A DNA stretch of 64,000 bases from Anabaena lutea FACHB-196 (GTDB lineage Bacteria; Cyanobacteriota; Cyanobacteriia; Cyanobacteriales; Nostocaceae), in contig NZ_JACJST010000011.1 in NCBI RefSeq assembly GCF_014698305.1, positions 124,001-188,000 on the forward strand, in the 5' to 3' direction. The position numbers and the translations under genes are program-made. The notes beneath the pieces are model-generated. The model did not search any database, was not told the DNA's origin, and was given only the letters and a program-made list of their open reading frames with translations. Shown here in pieces: positions 1 to 9,090 of this stretch (positions are counted from its first letter, which is position 1; every line of letters begins with the position of its first letter).

Positions 1-666
1 GCAATTTCCATTTCTAATGTTAATCACTACTATGGTGAAGGTTCATTAAAAAAACAAATTCTTTTTGATATCAATTTAGAAATCCAACCAGGAGAAATTG
101 TGATAATGACTGGGCCTTCTGGTTCAGGAAAAACCACTTTACTAACTCTGATTGGTAGTTTGCGTTCTTTACAATCAGGAAGTCTAAAAATATTAGGTAA
201 AGAAATTTATGGTGCTAGTAAAGATGCAATGATACAAGTGCGGAGAAATATCGGTTATATTTTTCAAGCACATAACCTTTTGGGTTTTCTCAATGCTCAA
301 CAAAATGTGCAAATGCCTTTTGAGAATGATCATACTATTTCTTTTCGAGAAGCACAAGCAAAAGCCGCAGCGATGTTAACAACTGTGGGTTTAGCGGAAA
401 GACTGAATTATTATCCTGATAATCTCTCTGGAGGACAAAAACAACGAGTAGCTATTGCGCGTGCTTTGGTACATCATCCTAAGTTAGTGTTAGCAGATGA
501 ACCGACAGCAGCTTTAGATAGTAAATCCGGTAGAGATGTAGTTAATTTAATGCAGCAATTAGCAAAAGAACAAGGTTGTACAATTTTATTAGTTACTCAT
601 GATAACCGGATTTTAGATATTGCAGATAGAATTGTAAAAATGGAAGATGGTTATTTGGTAGTGTAG
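1..666 (+). CDS. devA: DevA-like ABC transporter ATP-binding protein (5' truncated by window edge)
   Basis: The reading frame is open from base 1, so the start codon lies outside the window. Visible residues include a Walker A (GPSGSGKTT), the ABC signature LSGGQKQR, the Walker B LVLADEPTAALD and the H-loop THD. The Y-loop/N-terminal pattern and overall likeness match DevA, the ATPase of the DevBCA exporter that secretes heterocyst glycolipids across the envelope; MacB/LolD-type ATPases are the wider family. devB and devC would be expected upstream, outside the window. The family call is secure. A true heterocyst role is inference, because cyanobacteria carry several DevA paralogues. Confidence 0.8.
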   Translation, partial: AISISNVNHYYGEGSLKKQILFDINLEIQPGEIVIMTGPSGSGKTTLLTLIGSLRSLQSGSLKILGKEIYGASKDAMIQVRRNIGYIFQAHNLLGFLNAQQNVQMPFENDHTISFREAQAKAAAMLTTVGLAERLNYYPDNLSGGQKQRVAIARALVHHPKLVLADEPTAALDSKSGRDVVNLMQQLAKEQGCTILLVTHDNRILDIADRIVKMEDGYLVV

Positions 667-753
667 GGGTTTAGCATTGAGAGAATATTTTAAATATATG
701 CCATAAAATATTATAATATAAACACACAATTATTCAATGAGCGAATCTGGAAG

Positions 754-1221
754 ATGTCTAACACGCTGTACAATCACGATTTGCAATTATGGATTGAGCA
801 AACGATTCAGCAGTTACAGAATCATGAATTTGGAACGCTAGATATTGAGCATTTGATTGAGGAACTAGTTGATTTGGGTAAATCAGAGAAAAATGCACTC
901 AAAAGCAATATCAAAATTCTATTAGCTCACTTACTCAAATTAAAGATTCAGCATAATGTACCCGATTCAATGAAAGCAAGTTGGTACAGTTCGATTGTAG
1001 AACATCGTCAGCGAGTTATCGACAATATCACAGATACCCCATCTCTCAAAACTTTCTTAACAGAAGCTGTGGAAAAAGCCTATCCCGATGCTCGTAAACT
1101 GGCAATTAAGGAAGGTAAACTTGCTAAATTTGGGGTTCGTGTACTAGAAGAGAGTGAGTATCCTCTCATGTGTCCTTTTTCGATTGAGCAAATTCTGGAT
1201 GAAGATTTCTATGGTCTATAG
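754..1221 (+). CDS. DUF29 family protein
   Basis: This 155-residue protein has the typical DUF29 pattern: an N-terminal helix with YxxDLxLW, a central HLIEELVDLGKSE motif, then HLLKLKIQ and a later tryptophan-containing SW segment. DUF29 proteins are common and multicopy in filamentous cyanobacteria. They are mostly helical and have no established biochemical function. The gene stands alone between the transporter gene and gatB, about 90 bases after the former, with no sign of an operon. Family assignment is confident; function is unknown. Confidence 0.8.
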   Translation: MSNTLYNHDLQLWIEQTIQQLQNHEFGTLDIEHLIEELVDLGKSEKNALKSNIKILLAHLLKLKIQHNVPDSMKASWYSSIVEHRQRVIDNITDTPSLKTFLTEAVEKAYPDARKLAIKEGKLAKFGVRVLEESEYPLMCPFSIEQILDEDFYGL

Positions 1222-1330
1222 GGTTTCTAAATTAAAGCATGAAATGATTTTTGCACAAAGGTGAGGCAGCGCGGTCAAAGAACAAAACCGCTAAAATAGT
1301 ACCCTAAAGCAAAATCATGAAAATGGTAAT

Positions 1331-2806
1331 ATGACCACAGCCACACCCGTAAAAACAGAATACGAAGCAATTATCGGTTTAGAAACCCATTGTCAACTCA
1401 GCACCAACACCAAAATTTTCTCCAACAGTTCCACCGCATTTGGTGCTGATCCCAATACTAACATTGACCCGGTGTGTATGGGTTTACCAGGGGTTTTGCC
1501 CGTACTTAACGCCAAAGTGCTAGAATACGCTGTGAAAACTGGTTTAGCGCTAAATTGTCAAATCGCTAGATATAGCAAATTTGACCGTAAACAGTATTTT
1601 TATCCTGACTTACCCAAAAATTATCAAATTTCTCAATATGACTTACCCATAGCCGAACATGGTTGGATAGAAATTGAATTAGTAGATGATGCTGGAAACC
1701 CTACCCGCAAACGCATTGGTATTACCCGTCTTCACATGGAAGAAGATGCGGGAAAATTGGTACACGCAGGGAGCGATCGCATTTCCGGTTCTACATATTC
1801 TCTGGTAGACTATAACCGCGCAGGTGTACCATTGGTGGAAATCGTCTCGGAACCTGATTTGCGTTCTGGACAAGAAGCTGCTGAATATGCCCAAGAATTA
1901 CGCCGGATTGTGCGCTATCTTGGTGTCAGTGATGGAAATATGCAAGAAGGTTCTCTGCGTTGTGATGTGAATATCTCCGTTCGTCCTGTGGGAAGAAAGG
2001 AATTTGGGACGAAGGTAGAAATCAAGAACATGAACTCCTTTAGTGCTATCCAAAAGGCGATAGACTATGAAATTGAGCGCCAAATTGCTGCCAATGAATC
2101 AGGAGAAAAGATTGTTCAAGAAACGCGCTTGTGGGAAGAAGGTTCACAACGCACAATTAGTATGCGAGTGAAAGAAGGTTCTAGCGATTATCGTTATTTC
2201 CCAGAACCAGATTTAGCACCAATTCAAGTGAGTGAGCAACAATTAGCAACTTGGTTGAGTGAATTACCGGAACTACCAGCGCAAAAACGCCATCATTATG
2301 AGAATGAGTTGGGACTTTCGGCTTATGATGCACGAGTCTTGACAGAAGATAGTTCGGTAGCTGATTATTTTGAAAGTGCCATCAAATCTGGTGCAAATCC
2401 TAAATCTGCGGCTAACTGGATTACCCAAGACATCGCTGCTTACCTCAACAAGCAAAAACTCACCATTGCAGAAATTGCTTTAACTCCCGCTCACCTTGCA
2501 GATGTGATCACTCGCATTGAAACTGGTAAAATTAGTAATGCTCAAGCTAAAGAAAAACTCGCAGATTTACTGAGTGGTGTTTCTCCAGAAAAAGCTTTTG
2601 CAGGTCAGGAGTTAATTAGTGATCCTACTATACTAGAACCCATCATTGATGAAGTTCTCGCCGAAAATCCCCAACAGCTAGAAAAGTATCGTGGTGGTAA
2701 CACTAACCTCAAAGGTTTCTTTGTAGGACAAGTGCTGAAAAAGACTGGTAAACGTGCTGAACCAAAACTGACTAATGAATTGGTGGAAAAGAAACTTAAT
2801 GCTTAA
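1331..2806 (+). CDS. gatB: Aspartyl/glutamyl-tRNA amidotransferase subunit B
   Basis: A full-length 491-residue GatB. It is the tRNA-binding kinase/transferase subunit of GatCAB, which converts Glu-tRNA(Gln) to Gln-tRNA(Gln) (and Asp-tRNA(Asn) where needed) in the cytoplasm. Diagnostic stretches are the N-terminal EAIIGLETHCQL, the SLVDYNRAGVPLVEIVSEPD block, and EGSLRCDVNIS. The C-terminal YqeY-like tail domain (about residues 350-485) ends in a GxxNLKGFFVGQVLKKT motif. gatA and gatC are not adjacent, which is usual in cyanobacteria. A strong palindrome at 2901-2930 lies about 95 bases after the stop. Confidence 0.97.
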   Translation: MTTATPVKTEYEAIIGLETHCQLSTNTKIFSNSSTAFGADPNTNIDPVCMGLPGVLPVLNAKVLEYAVKTGLALNCQIARYSKFDRKQYFYPDLPKNYQISQYDLPIAEHGWIEIELVDDAGNPTRKRIGITRLHMEEDAGKLVHAGSDRISGSTYSLVDYNRAGVPLVEIVSEPDLRSGQEAAEYAQELRRIVRYLGVSDGNMQEGSLRCDVNISVRPVGRKEFGTKVEIKNMNSFSAIQKAIDYEIERQIAANESGEKIVQETRLWEEGSQRTISMRVKEGSSDYRYFPEPDLAPIQVSEQQLATWLSELPELPAQKRHHYENELGLSAYDARVLTEDSSVADYFESAIKSGANPKSAANWITQDIAAYLNKQKLTIAEIALTPAHLADVITRIETGKISNAQAKEKLADLLSGVSPEKAFAGQELISDPTILEPIIDEVLAENPQQLEKYRGGNTNLKGFFVGQVLKKTGKRAEPKLTNELVEKKLNA

Positions 2807-2900
2807 TTGCAGGTTCACTTCAGTAGTGATAATTAAGTTGTTTCCCTGTTAATTCACACAATATCCGTTTAAACGCCAATCATCAGCAATCGCACACCAA

Positions 2901-2930
2901 TATAGAGACGTTGCACACAACGTCTCTATA
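2901..2930. repeat. Perfect palindrome of the AGAGACGTT family, copy 1
   Basis: Two 13-base arms (TATAGAGACGTTG and its complement) flank a 4-base loop. Related palindromes occur at 37273-37303 and 52545-52568, each just after a gene end. A terminator or RNA-processing hairpin role is inferred. Confidence 0.8.
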
Positions 2931-3035
2931 GTAAATGTTCGCTTAATTACTTATCAAAAAAACTCGACCCGTCTTGAGCGTCTCCCATCTGGAGCGCGGT
3001 TCCCTAATTATAAATCTTTAACCAAACAGGATCTC

Positions 3036-3133
3036 ATATCAATTCACTTAATTAAAGCTACAAATGAATCTCCGCATAAAAGCGTAAGAGCGTCGTTCTA
3101 TTGTTATATCAACCTTAAAGTGAAACGATATCA
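3036..3133 (+). repeat. Dispersed element, family with copies at 49961-50040 and 50845-50985
   Basis: One edge reads TATCAATTCACTTAATTAAA followed by GCTACAAATGAATC. The other edge reads ATCAACCTTAAAGTGAAAC then GATATCA. The two edges are similar to each other in inverted orientation (a TTCACTT core), so the element is MITE-like with a variable centre. Confidence 0.6.
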
Positions 3134-3223
3134 CCCCATATTTTGGCAAAAAACAAAAAAAGGGTATTACCCCTCATCCCTTAAGTGATATACTTTGCTA
3201 TATAGATGAACCCTGATGATTTG

Positions 3224-3253
3224 GAGAGCTACCTAAGTGGCTCTCTTTCTTTT
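3224..3253 (+). terminator. Rho-independent terminator-like hairpin
   Basis: GAGAGC (3224-3229) can pair with GCTCTC (3240-3245) across a 10-base loop, followed by a T-rich tail TTTCTTTT. It is over 400 bases from gatB, so it may end a separate short transcript. A possible -10 (TATACT at 3190-3195) lies just upstream. Confidence 0.5.
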
Positions 3254-3618
3254 AGAAATAATCCAGAAATCACGAATAATTAAATTGGGTAAAAAAATCG
3301 CTCTCCTAAGTAGAACTCTTTTCACTACGTGACGCAGACGCGAAAAATTTTGAATTGTTGAAATTTTTTCCTAGTACACAACAGCATCTGCCAACAAACC
3401 ATTAAAAATTACTGAAACGCTTGTTTAATGTGGTTTTTTAATTTTTAATTTTTAATTTTTAATTTCTAATTCCCAGAAAACAGTACTAGTGATAATTATG
3501 AGTATTTTCTCTTCAAAGCAGAAAATGATACCTAATAATCCGGATGAGTCAGCCAGTTCCAGAAGAACTGACACAGATAAAACCATTTTTGGCTTTAGGA
3601 CAGGGAGATACTTAGATC

Positions 3619-4695
3619 ATGACTATGGCATCTGCGTACTTATTCAAGATTCCTGGGAATCCTACTATTCAAATTAGTCAAGATGAATTGCGATCGCTTC
3701 TGACTAACATAGAAGCTGAACTACATCGTAGTCAAGTTTATACTCGTGCGATCGCTAACTTGCAAAAATTGCTTGGCTCATCAGATGAACAAGCCAAACT
3801 TTTATTTAAAGCTGTTGGCAGAGAAGCAATTAGTTTAGCATTTAAGCAATTCGCGCGACAGCATCATCTAGATGCAAATATCAATTCACCTACAGATAAT
3901 ACTGAGTCACCCAATGTAGATGTAGAACCATCTAGCAACTTGCCACAAAGTAGCAAAGGTATTAAATTACCCTCAAAATCCGAATTGGTAAATACTACCC
4001 AAGAACATTTACCATCAAAACCTCAATCTCATGTAATAGAAAATACAGAAGCCGCAACTCCTCGCCAAAAGCAAAATCCAAGGTGGTCTTGGCCACATCA
4101 AAAGCTAGGAAAAATGAGATTAGCTGATCAGATAGCGGCAGAAAAGCGGTTGGAAAGTCTACGTCAAATCGGTCAACAACTCAAGCAAGCCAGGGAGTCA
4201 CAAGGACTGACTCTGCAAAAACTGCATATTTACACCCATATATCAATTCATCAGATGGAAGCAGTCGAAAATGCTAATTTCGATTTATTACCAGAAGATG
4301 TCCTCATTCGTGGTTTTATCCGTGTCATGGGCAATGCTTTGGGAATAAATGGTATAATTTTAGCCGCTTCCTTACCCATGCCCAATCAGGCTAAATCAGT
4401 TTTGCCCTCTTGGTATCACGTCAAAAATTCCGTTGGACAATTGGATCTAGAAATCCGTCCCTTACATTTGTATATGGGATATACAGCCCTTGTCGCTGGT
4501 GCTGTGGGGGGATTATCATTCATGACTCAACAATCACACAATAAATCCGTCTTAAATTCAGAAATAATTATTCCTACTACTTCATTACTATGTCAGTCAA
4601 CTCAAAAAACTGAAGCCAATGTTAAGCCCGGTATCAAATCTAGTAGTACTGGTGTCTGTGTGGGATCTGATATTTCTCCACCAGAGGCATTTTAA
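3619..4695 (+). CDS. RodZ-like helix-turn-helix protein with one membrane segment
   Basis: 358 residues. Residues 1-80 form a helical N-terminal region, and residues 85-165 a low-complexity Ser/Thr/Pro/Gln linker. A RodZ/HTH_25-type helix-turn-helix follows at about 183-250 (LKQARESQGLTLQKL, ending GFIRVMGNALGI). One transmembrane helix lies at about 283-302, with a short tail outside. RodZ proteins link the MreB cytoskeleton to the cell-wall machinery; this layout has extra N-terminal sequence, so it is RodZ-like rather than certain RodZ. An alternative start (Met3, base 3625) is possible. The next gene converges on it. Confidence 0.65.
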   Translation: MTMASAYLFKIPGNPTIQISQDELRSLLTNIEAELHRSQVYTRAIANLQKLLGSSDEQAKLLFKAVGREAISLAFKQFARQHHLDANINSPTDNTESPNVDVEPSSNLPQSSKGIKLPSKSELVNTTQEHLPSKPQSHVIENTEAATPRQKQNPRWSWPHQKLGKMRLADQIAAEKRLESLRQIGQQLKQARESQGLTLQKLHIYTHISIHQMEAVENANFDLLPEDVLIRGFIRVMGNALGINGIILAASLPMPNQAKSVLPSWYHVKNSVGQLDLEIRPLHLYMGYTALVAGAVGGLSFMTQQSHNKSVLNSEIIIPTTSLLCQSTQKTEANVKPGIKSSSTGVCVGSDISPPEAF

Positions 4696-4764
4696 CCATA
4701 GCTACTCTGATGCCAAATTAATACCAAGAAAGAAAAATGATAGAGACAGATGGAAAACTGTAAA

Positions 4765-5472
4765 TCAGGATTCTCTTAACACATATCCCACACCCCGCAC
4801 CGTTTGAATAAGACGCTTGAGACCATCTTCTTCAATTTTTAACCGCAAGTAGCGAATGTATACTTCAATCACATTCGATTCACCCATAAAGTCATAACCC
4901 CAGACATTTTCTAAAATTTGTTCGCGGGTTAATACTTCACGCGGATGTTCCATTAAGAACTTTAATAGTTCAAATTCCTTCATTGTCAAGTCAATCGCTC
5001 TACCATTGTGGATAGCGCGACGGGTTCCTATATCTAGAACCAGATCGCCAAAGCGTAATTGCTCTGTAGTATCAACATCAGGTTTAAGATAGAGGCGAAT
5101 TAACTTCAGAAAATCTTCAGCACGATAAGGTTTGAGAATGTAATCATCAGCACCCGCTTCTAGACAAGCTACACGGTCATCAACGGTGTCCCTCGCCATT
5201 AAAACTAGCACGGGGGAACAGTTACCCATGCTGCGGAGATTTCTACACAAGGAGAGTCCTGATTCTCCTACCAGCATTCTGTCTACAACTATTAAAGCAG
5301 GTTGGCGATGGTTATGCCCGCCTGCGGCATCACGGCAATGTTGTAAACCGCTGTTCGCATCATGAGCTAAAATGGCATCATAGCCAGCTTCTTGTAAATC
5401 AAAAGCCAGCTGATTAGCTAGACTTTCATCGGGTTCAATCACCAGAACACAGGGACTGTGAGCAAGTATCAT
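4765..5472 (-). CDS. nblR: OmpR-family response regulator, NblR-like
   Basis: A receiver domain (phospho-Asp about residue 64 in IVVDRML, Lys about 114 in LKPYRAED) is followed by a winged-helix DNA-binding domain (TMKEFELLKFLMEHP, RYLRLKIEEDG, VRGVGYVLRES). The sequence resembles cyanobacterial NblR, the regulator of phycobilisome degradation and stress responses. The start chosen is the ATG at 5472 (MILAHSP). An in-frame upstream extension to 5547 only translates a TTGGTAA heptamer repeat. The acidic pair near the N-terminus reads EPDES rather than DD. Residues 49-55 (AAGGHNH) look like a 7-codon insertion made by a GCCGCAGGCGGGC palindrome. The exact NblR orthology is from recall. Confidence 0.7.
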   Translation of the reverse strand: MILAHSPCVLVIEPDESLANQLAFDLQEAGYDAILAHDANSGLQHCRDAAGGHNHRQPALIVVDRMLVGESGLSLCRNLRSMGNCSPVLVLMARDTVDDRVACLEAGADDYILKPYRAEDFLKLIRLYLKPDVDTTEQLRFGDLVLDIGTRRAIHNGRAIDLTMKEFELLKFLMEHPREVLTREQILENVWGYDFMGESNVIEVYIRYLRLKIEEDGLKRLIQTVRGVGYVLRES

Positions 5473-5482
5473 ATTAATTATT

Positions 5483-5540
5483 AATTGGTAATGGGTGATT
5501 GGTAATTGGTAATTGGTAATTGGTAATTGGTAATTAGTAA
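5483..5540. repeat. TTGGTAA heptanucleotide tandem repeat
   Basis: About seven contiguous or near-contiguous copies sit immediately upstream of the NblR-like start codon, so they lie in its 5' untranslated region. Heptamer repeats of this sort (STRR) are typical of Nostocales genomes. Confidence 0.85.
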
Positions 5541-5847
5541 AAACCATCTCCTATGAGTTATTACTTTTTAACCTATGACATAAATCTTAGAAAATACTAC
5601 TGATTGCAAATTGGTATCAATAATGTTTTAGCACCTTACGGTATAAAACATCGATTTTGGCAAGATGCAAATCTTATCACTCATTCCAAATACTATCCCT
5701 TAACTCTCAATTCTGGAAGAAACCAAGTTAGGAGTGAGCTAATCATTATTGAAACTTCATCAAAGCATCCTTGTATCAAGTTCCCATATTTATAGCCGTG
5801 GACAGGGCGGTTAGGACACCAACTGATTATAAAACTCTCACTAAAAG

Positions 5848-5883
5848 AGGGTTTTACTCCTGACTCCTGACTCCTGACTCCTG
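5848..5883. repeat. CTCCTGA heptanucleotide tandem repeat
   Basis: Four to five copies of CTCCTGA occur. The same unit (or its complement TCAGGAG) recurs at 8592-8646, 14340-14356, 44590-44610, 44650-44665 and inside mutS2. Confidence 0.8.
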
Positions 5884-5945
5884 CTATATGTATGGGGTTT
5901 CCCCTGTACCTCTTCGTTGATATTCAGCAAACCCTAAAGATGAAA

Positions 5946-5985
5946 GCCAGTTGCTGAACGGGGAACCCCCCAAATCTGCACTGGC
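5946..5985. repeat. Small palindromic element (GCCAGTTGC ... GCACTGGC)
   Basis: Inverted ends enclose a GGGGAACCCCCC core. A relative lies at 14299-14339 (GGCAGTTGC ... GCACTGCC with GGGGAACCCGTCC). Both sit beside CTCCTGA heptamers. Confidence 0.65.
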
Positions 5986-6012
5986 TTACTACTGACCACT
6001 GACTTATAAAAA

Positions 6013-6930
6013 TTAAGGCAATTCTACTGACGTGGGTTTGGCAATATGTGGCAGACCCCAACCTAATTTTTCCCGTAAAATCCGGAAAAACTCTGGTGAT
6101 TGTAGACGAATAAACCTAGCAGTGTATGGCGATCGCTCTAAATATACTCGATCCTCTGGTAAAACATAGCAGCCTCCATTCCCATCTACCACCATCACCA
6201 TCCGGGGGACATTGACCGGATAGATGTTAACCGGTTCGCTATCGGGAAATACCAAAGCCCTCGAAGCCAGGGAATGAGGACAAATCGGTACTAACTGCAA
6301 CACAGGTACACCAGGAGTCACCACTGGACCACCAGCGCTTAAGGAATAAGCTGTTGAACCTGTTGGTGTGGAGACAATCACTCCATCAGCAGCAATGTCA
6401 ACTGCTGCATGACGACCGATTTCTATTTCAAAATGGCACATTGAGGTTAATGGTTCTCGATGCAGCACCATTTCATTTAAACAGAGGGCTTCCCATAATA
6501 TCGAGTCTCCCCGCAGAACTTGGACGGTGATCATGACTCGTTCTTCAATTTCATACTTACCTAACATCACCTGTTCCATTGCTTGGGGTAATTGGTTAAG
6601 GTAAGATTCCGTCAAAAATCCCATATGACCAGTATTCACCGTCAGAAGTGGGATACCACAGGGCGCGACTTGACGCGATGCAGCTAAAACAGTACCATCT
6701 CCCCCTAGTACTACTGCAAACTCCATGTCTGAGTCAAAACCAGGAGGTGTTAGACCCTCTATTGGGGTGTGGCATACGGGGCTATGCGGATTACAGTAGC
6801 CCAATATACCACCGATGCTCGTTGTCACACACACATCCCAACCAGCTGCGGTTAGCTGGTCTTTCAGTTCGATAGCGACACGACCCGCTATCGGTTTAAT
6901 GTCGTTGTAGATAATGCCTGCTTTCGGCAC
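6013..6930 (-). CDS. nadK: NAD kinase
   Basis: ATP-dependent phosphorylation of NAD to NADP in the cytoplasm. The family signature GGDGT appears in [14 protein letters not shown] (about residues 74-87). A conserved NEMVLHR motif and the second glycine-rich block [18 protein letters not shown] follow. About 305 residues, the usual size for the longer cyanobacterial form. No ATG is available at the 5' end. A GTG at 6930 ([10 protein letters not shown]) is the likely start, and a TTG two codons upstream (6936) is an alternative. Monocistronic as far as can be seen. Confidence 0.95.
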   Translation of the reverse strand: MPKAGIIYNDIKPIAGRVAIELKDQLTAAGWDVCVTTSIGGILGYCNPHSPVCHTPIEGLTPPGFDSDMEFAVVLGGDGTVLAASRQVAPCGIPLLTVNTGHMGFLTESYLNQLPQAMEQVMLGKYEIEERVMITVQVLRGDSILWEALCLNEMVLHREPLTSMCHFEIEIGRHAAVDIAADGVIVSTPTGSTAYSLSAGGPVVTPGVPVLQLVPICPHSLASRALVFPDSEPVNIYPVNVPRMVMVVDGNGGCYVLPEDRVYLERSPYTARFIRLQSPEFFRILREKLGWGLPHIAKPTSVELP

Positions 6931-7356
6931 ACTCAAATATCCAAGTTTAGGCGATGCTTGACTTTTTTTGATCTCTCTCCGGTCTAGAGACGCGGAGATT
7001 CTATAATCATGTGTAAAAATTAGGTTAAAACCTGATTTTTTTCACTTTTGCCCCTAATTCCTACCTGAAAGTGCTGCATGGTTTCAGCAGAATTTTCGCG
7101 ATGGTAGAGGAGTTTCACCTTGGCGTTTTAATTTTACCAGATTTTTGACAGCACCTAAGTAGAAAGGTGTTTTGCACCCATCCCAATCCCAGGAGGAGCG
7201 GGATGAACGGTTCAATCACTGTAATAGTTACACATTTTTGACTGATGTAGTCATCAATCTTAAATTTATTGACCAGGAATTTTAGATTTTAGATTTTAGA
7301 TTTTAGATTTTAGATTAAAAAAAATTTGGTATAGGTTCCCCGTCCTGAAGGATTGC

Positions 7357-7398
7357 AAAATACTCGCTGCGCTGCGTACGCTTCGCTAACGTAAATCC
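7357..7398. repeat. 42-bp repeat, copy 1
   Basis: Identical over 42 bases to 7453-7494. The core TACTCGCTGCGCTGCGTACG continuing CTTCGCTAACGTA is an imperfect palindrome able to form a hairpin. Confidence 0.85.
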
Positions 7399-7452
7399 CA
7401 AATCCAAAATTTTCAAGCTCTACACTTGTTTGGTGGAGTCAATCCAAAATCC

Positions 7453-7494
7453 AAAATACTCGCTGCGCTGCGTACGCTTCGCTAACGTAAATCC
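7453..7494. repeat. 42-bp repeat, copy 2
   Basis: Identical to 7357-7398. Both copies are bordered by ATCCAAAAT-type heptamers, which suggests duplication within the heptamer array. Confidence 0.85.
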
Positions 7495-7506
7495 AAAATC
7501 GAGTGA

Positions 7507-8505
7507 CTATTGACTATTGACTTTTGAAGATTGTTTAAAAGGGGTCTTTTTATTTTTCTGCTTTTTGATTTTAGTTTTCTCGTAATCTAACTCCTTCAGC
7601 TTTTTCATAATTCGGCTGAAGTACTCTTGCAGATAGGTTTCTACGGTAGCCGTTTGTTGTTTGTCTAAGCCAAATACTGTATATACTTCATCCATTGAGG
7701 CATTGAGGGCGGAACCACTAGCTAATACTTCGGTAAAGGCTAGTCTGTCAGCAATATTCCATCCCCACTGAAAAAACCGCAGCAAACCTTGTACAGTACG
7801 CAGTAAGCCAATGGGCATCCTTGTGACTCTGGCATCTTTTCCAGATAAGCGTTCGCAAATGCTAATAATTTCTTCTGCACTCCAAGCACGAGTACCAACT
7901 ACAGGGAAGGATTGCTTGTGGGTTTCTGGCACACTCAAGGCACGGATAGCAAATTTAGCAATATCCTGAGTATCCATATAGGCGACTGGGGAAGATGCTC
8001 CTGTCACCCACACTGGCTGGTTTTCTAAAATAGGGATGCCATATTGACCTATTAAGCCTTGCATAAAGCCAGCTAAACGTAAAATGGTGTAGTTTAAGCC
8101 GGATTCAGTTAAGTATAGTTCTGTACATCGCTTAATTTCCATGAGCGGTACATTGGGATACTTCTCGGCATCCAAAATCGAAAAGAAGATAAATTGCTCA
8201 ACATTAGCAGCCTTCGCAGCTTGAATTAATGCTACTTTGCCATCCCAGTCCACTTGCTTAATGGTGAGTGAGTCTGTGGGGCGAGATGTGGAGGCATCAA
8301 TGACTGCGGTTACTCCCGCTAATGCTCCCTCTAAGGTTTGGGGATAACACAAGTCACCTTTTACAAGTTCTGCACCCCATTCTTTCAGAAAAGCAGCTTT
8401 CTTGGGACTGCGAACTAAACAGCGCACTTTGTACCCCTCATCGATTGCACGACGAGCCACTTGTCTTCCTAAGGTGCCAGTGGCACCGACGATTAATAAT
8501 GTCAT
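7507..8505 (-). CDS. ycf39: Ycf39-type NAD(P)-binding SDR protein (photosystem II assembly)
   Basis: 332 residues with an atypical short-chain dehydrogenase fold of the NmrA/Ycf39 type. The N-terminal Rossmann motif is GATGTLGRQVARRA, followed by the RSPKKAAFLKEWGAELVKGDL region. Ycf39/HCF244 helps assemble photosystem II, working with chlorophyll delivery to D1 at the thylakoid membrane. The last about 20 residues (Lys/Gln-rich) run into repeat sequence and are probably a recent C-terminal extension. It lies about 200 bases downstream of petM on the same strand, separated by a TCAGGAG heptamer array. Confidence 0.88.
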   Translation of the reverse strand: MTLLIVGATGTLGRQVARRAIDEGYKVRCLVRSPKKAAFLKEWGAELVKGDLCYPQTLEGALAGVTAVIDASTSRPTDSLTIKQVDWDGKVALIQAAKAANVEQFIFFSILDAEKYPNVPLMEIKRCTELYLTESGLNYTILRLAGFMQGLIGQYGIPILENQPVWVTGASSPVAYMDTQDIAKFAIRALSVPETHKQSFPVVGTRAWSAEEIISICERLSGKDARVTRMPIGLLRTVQGLLRFFQWGWNIADRLAFTEVLASGSALNASMDEVYTVFGLDKQQTATVETYLQEYFSRIMKKLKELDYEKTKIKKQKNKKTPFKQSSKVNSQ

Positions 8506-8591
8506 GGGGTCTTTATAAATTTTAATGTTTTATGAAAAGAATCTTAACAGAATTATCCTATGTAAATAAAAATTTACATAATTTTAATGAA

Positions 8592-8646
<55 letters not shown>

Positions 8647-8707
8647 TAAAGAAAGATTAATGCTCTCCCTCATCCTCCCCATCTTCCCTGCACCCCTGCA
8701 CCTCTGC

Positions 8708-8812
8708 TTATTCTTCTGCACCCTGGATTTTAAGTAATAATGCACCTAAGGCCCAACCTACGAAGATTAAACCGAAGGATAATAAAGCTGCATTTAAGAT
8801 TTCGCCGCCCAT
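8708..8812 (-). CDS. petM: Cytochrome b6f complex subunit PetM
   Basis: A 34-residue single-helix membrane protein starting [15 protein letters not shown] and ending [10 protein letters not shown], the standard length and sequence for PetM (subunit VII) of the cytochrome b6f complex in thylakoids. The ATG at 8812 has a good AAGGAG ribosome site about 10 bases upstream. A longer in-frame extension to 8890 is not needed and is unlike PetM. ycf39 follows on the same strand. Confidence 0.93.
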   Translation of the reverse strand: MGGEILNAALLSFGLIFVGWALGALLLKIQGAEE

Positions 8813-9090
8813 GTGCTGTGATTCTCCTTTGTGAATGGCTTGCTTATGTTTCCCGTTGTGGTGACTACTCGATTTGACTTGAAGGTTCAAATCTCATTTT
8901 TGCTAGTCCAGGGACTCAGGTAAACTAGGTCTAATAGAAACTCCACAAGAGGTACTTTTAGATTAGACCTGTGTGAACAATTTTAAACTACTTTAGCAGT
9001 TAATCTCCACGGGTTTGGCGGTAAATCCTTGTGCTTGTGGGAAGAGGGGCAAATTAATGACAATTACTGTGAATGAGATTTAGGTAGCAA

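Larger units (their letters stand above)
2807..3618. other. 811-base spacer after gatB rich in palindromes and repeats
   Basis: No convincing gene is seen. It contains a perfect 13-bp-arm palindrome (2901-2930), one copy of a roughly 98-bp dispersed element (3036-3133), a terminator-like hairpin with a T tract (3224-3253), and an AATTTTT tandem repeat around 3433-3467. A 62-codon frame starting at 3489 overlaps the next gene and has no recognisable product. Confidence 0.6.
5473..6012. other. 540-base spacer with heptamer repeats and a palindromic element
   Basis: No supported gene. It holds TTGGTAA heptamers at 5483-5540, CTCCTGA heptamers at 5848-5883, and a palindromic element at 5946-5985. 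A 63-codon frame at 5604-5795 has no recognisable features. Confidence 0.6.
6931..7506. other. Spacer with two identical 42-bp repeats and an ATTTTAG array
   Basis: It holds an ATTTTAG heptamer array (about 7276-7316) and two identical 42-bp palindrome-rich units (7357-7398 and 7453-7494). The unit core reads CGCTGCGCTGCGTACGCTTC. No gene seen. The upstream part contains the NAD kinase 5' region. Confidence 0.65.

Noticed and set aside
3489-3677. A 62-codon plus-strand frame before the RodZ-like gene
   Set aside because: It overlaps the following gene, has no recognisable domain, and its codon content does not resemble neighbours.
5473-5547. N-terminal extension of the NblR-like regulator
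   Set aside because: The extension encodes ITNYQLP repeats derived from TTGGTAA heptamers; receiver domains begin a few residues before the first beta strand, fitting the ATG at 5472.
5604-5795. A 63-codon plus-strand frame in the spacer before NAD kinase
   Set aside because: No ribosome site, domain or coding character; the spacer is mostly repeats.
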